From the NCBI GenBank assembly GCA_037446035.1, contig JBBIJJ010000206.1:1-6426 (forward strand): a stretch of DNA of 6,426 bases, written 5' to 3'. Position numbers and translations under genes: made by a program. Numbering within the stretch: the first letter of the stretch is position 1; each line of letters starts with the position of its first letter. The notes under the pieces were generated by a model. That model ran no database searches. It was not told where the DNA came from and saw only the letters and a list, made by a program, of their open reading frames with translations. This DNA is from DSNY01 sp037446035. Lineage in GTDB: Bacteria; Pseudomonadota; Gammaproteobacteria; Burkholderiales; Burkholderiaceae_F. Shown here one piece after another: positions 6,336 through 6,426 of the stretch.

Positions 6336-6426
6336 GGCTCGGAATGACGAGAAGTGGCGGCTCGGAATGACGCGAAGTGGCGGCTCGGAATGACGCGAAG
6401 TGGCGGCTCGGAATGACGCGAAGTGG
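6336..6426. repeat. Tandem repeat, 23-bp unit, four copies, running off the window
   Basis: Units lie at 6336-6358, 6359-6381, 6382-6404 and 6405-6426; the last lacks its final base because the window ends. Each begins GGCTCGGAATGAC and ends GAAGTGGC. Copies 2-4 are identical, and copy 1 has A instead of C at 6350 (GACGAG against GACGCG). The first unit begins within the 3' arm of the adjoining palindromic fold, so the array seems to have grown from that element's tail. There are no spacers between units. The period is not a multiple of three and no gene crosses it here. Confidence 0.95.

Noticed and set aside
5202..6347. Open + strand frame of 381 codons through permease 2 and beyond
   Set aside because: Its translation inside permease 2 is an arginine-rich frame shadow. 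Only the short segment at 6200-6232 has any meaning, as a repeat of permease 1 coding sequence.
6336..6426. CRISPR array
   Set aside because: The 23-bp units abut directly with no unique spacers, and no cas genes are present.

Overview
The window is about two-thirds G+C with strongly GC-biased third codon positions. All genes lie on the + strand. Gene content and style fit a betaproteobacterium (Burkholderiales-like) able to oxidise reduced sulfur, but that placement rests on family resemblance and base composition, not on a search.

Positions 4-2284 are the end of a thiosulfate-oxidation (sox) cluster. It holds soxB, a Tat-exported dimanganese thiohydrolase that releases sulfate from SoxY-bound intermediates. 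A short exported thioredoxin-fold protein with a CPYC active site follows 52 bases later (34 if an upstream GTG is used), without a terminator between, and probably serves thiol redox upkeep of Sox proteins in the periplasm. The rest of the cluster (soxXYZA and so on) would lie before the window.

Positions 2285-2633 hold no protein gene. This stretch contains a complete tRNA-Ser(UGA) gene with encoded CCA (2361-2450). The last 19 bases of the tRNA are repeated exactly at 2570-2588. The 119 bases between the copies carry nested inverted repeats. The layout looks like the attL/attR scar of an element that used the tRNA 3' end, or like a very small tRNA-targeted element. No integrase is present in the window.

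Positions 2634-6129 are a compact three-gene operon for a BMP-family (nucleoside / basic membrane protein type) ABC importer: a double-domain ATPase and two different ten-helix-class permeases, joined by ATGA and TGATG stop/start overlaps. No substrate-binding lipoprotein gene is seen in the window, so it must be further downstream or elsewhere.

Positions 6130-6426 are intergenic. They contain a 33-base near-copy of the 5' coding end of the first permease, a long imperfect palindrome (15-bp stem), and four tandem copies of a 23-bp unit that continue to the window edge.

I see no undescribed multi-gene system here. The genes are recognisable families, and the less ordinary signals are the tRNA-end duplication and the repeat structures.
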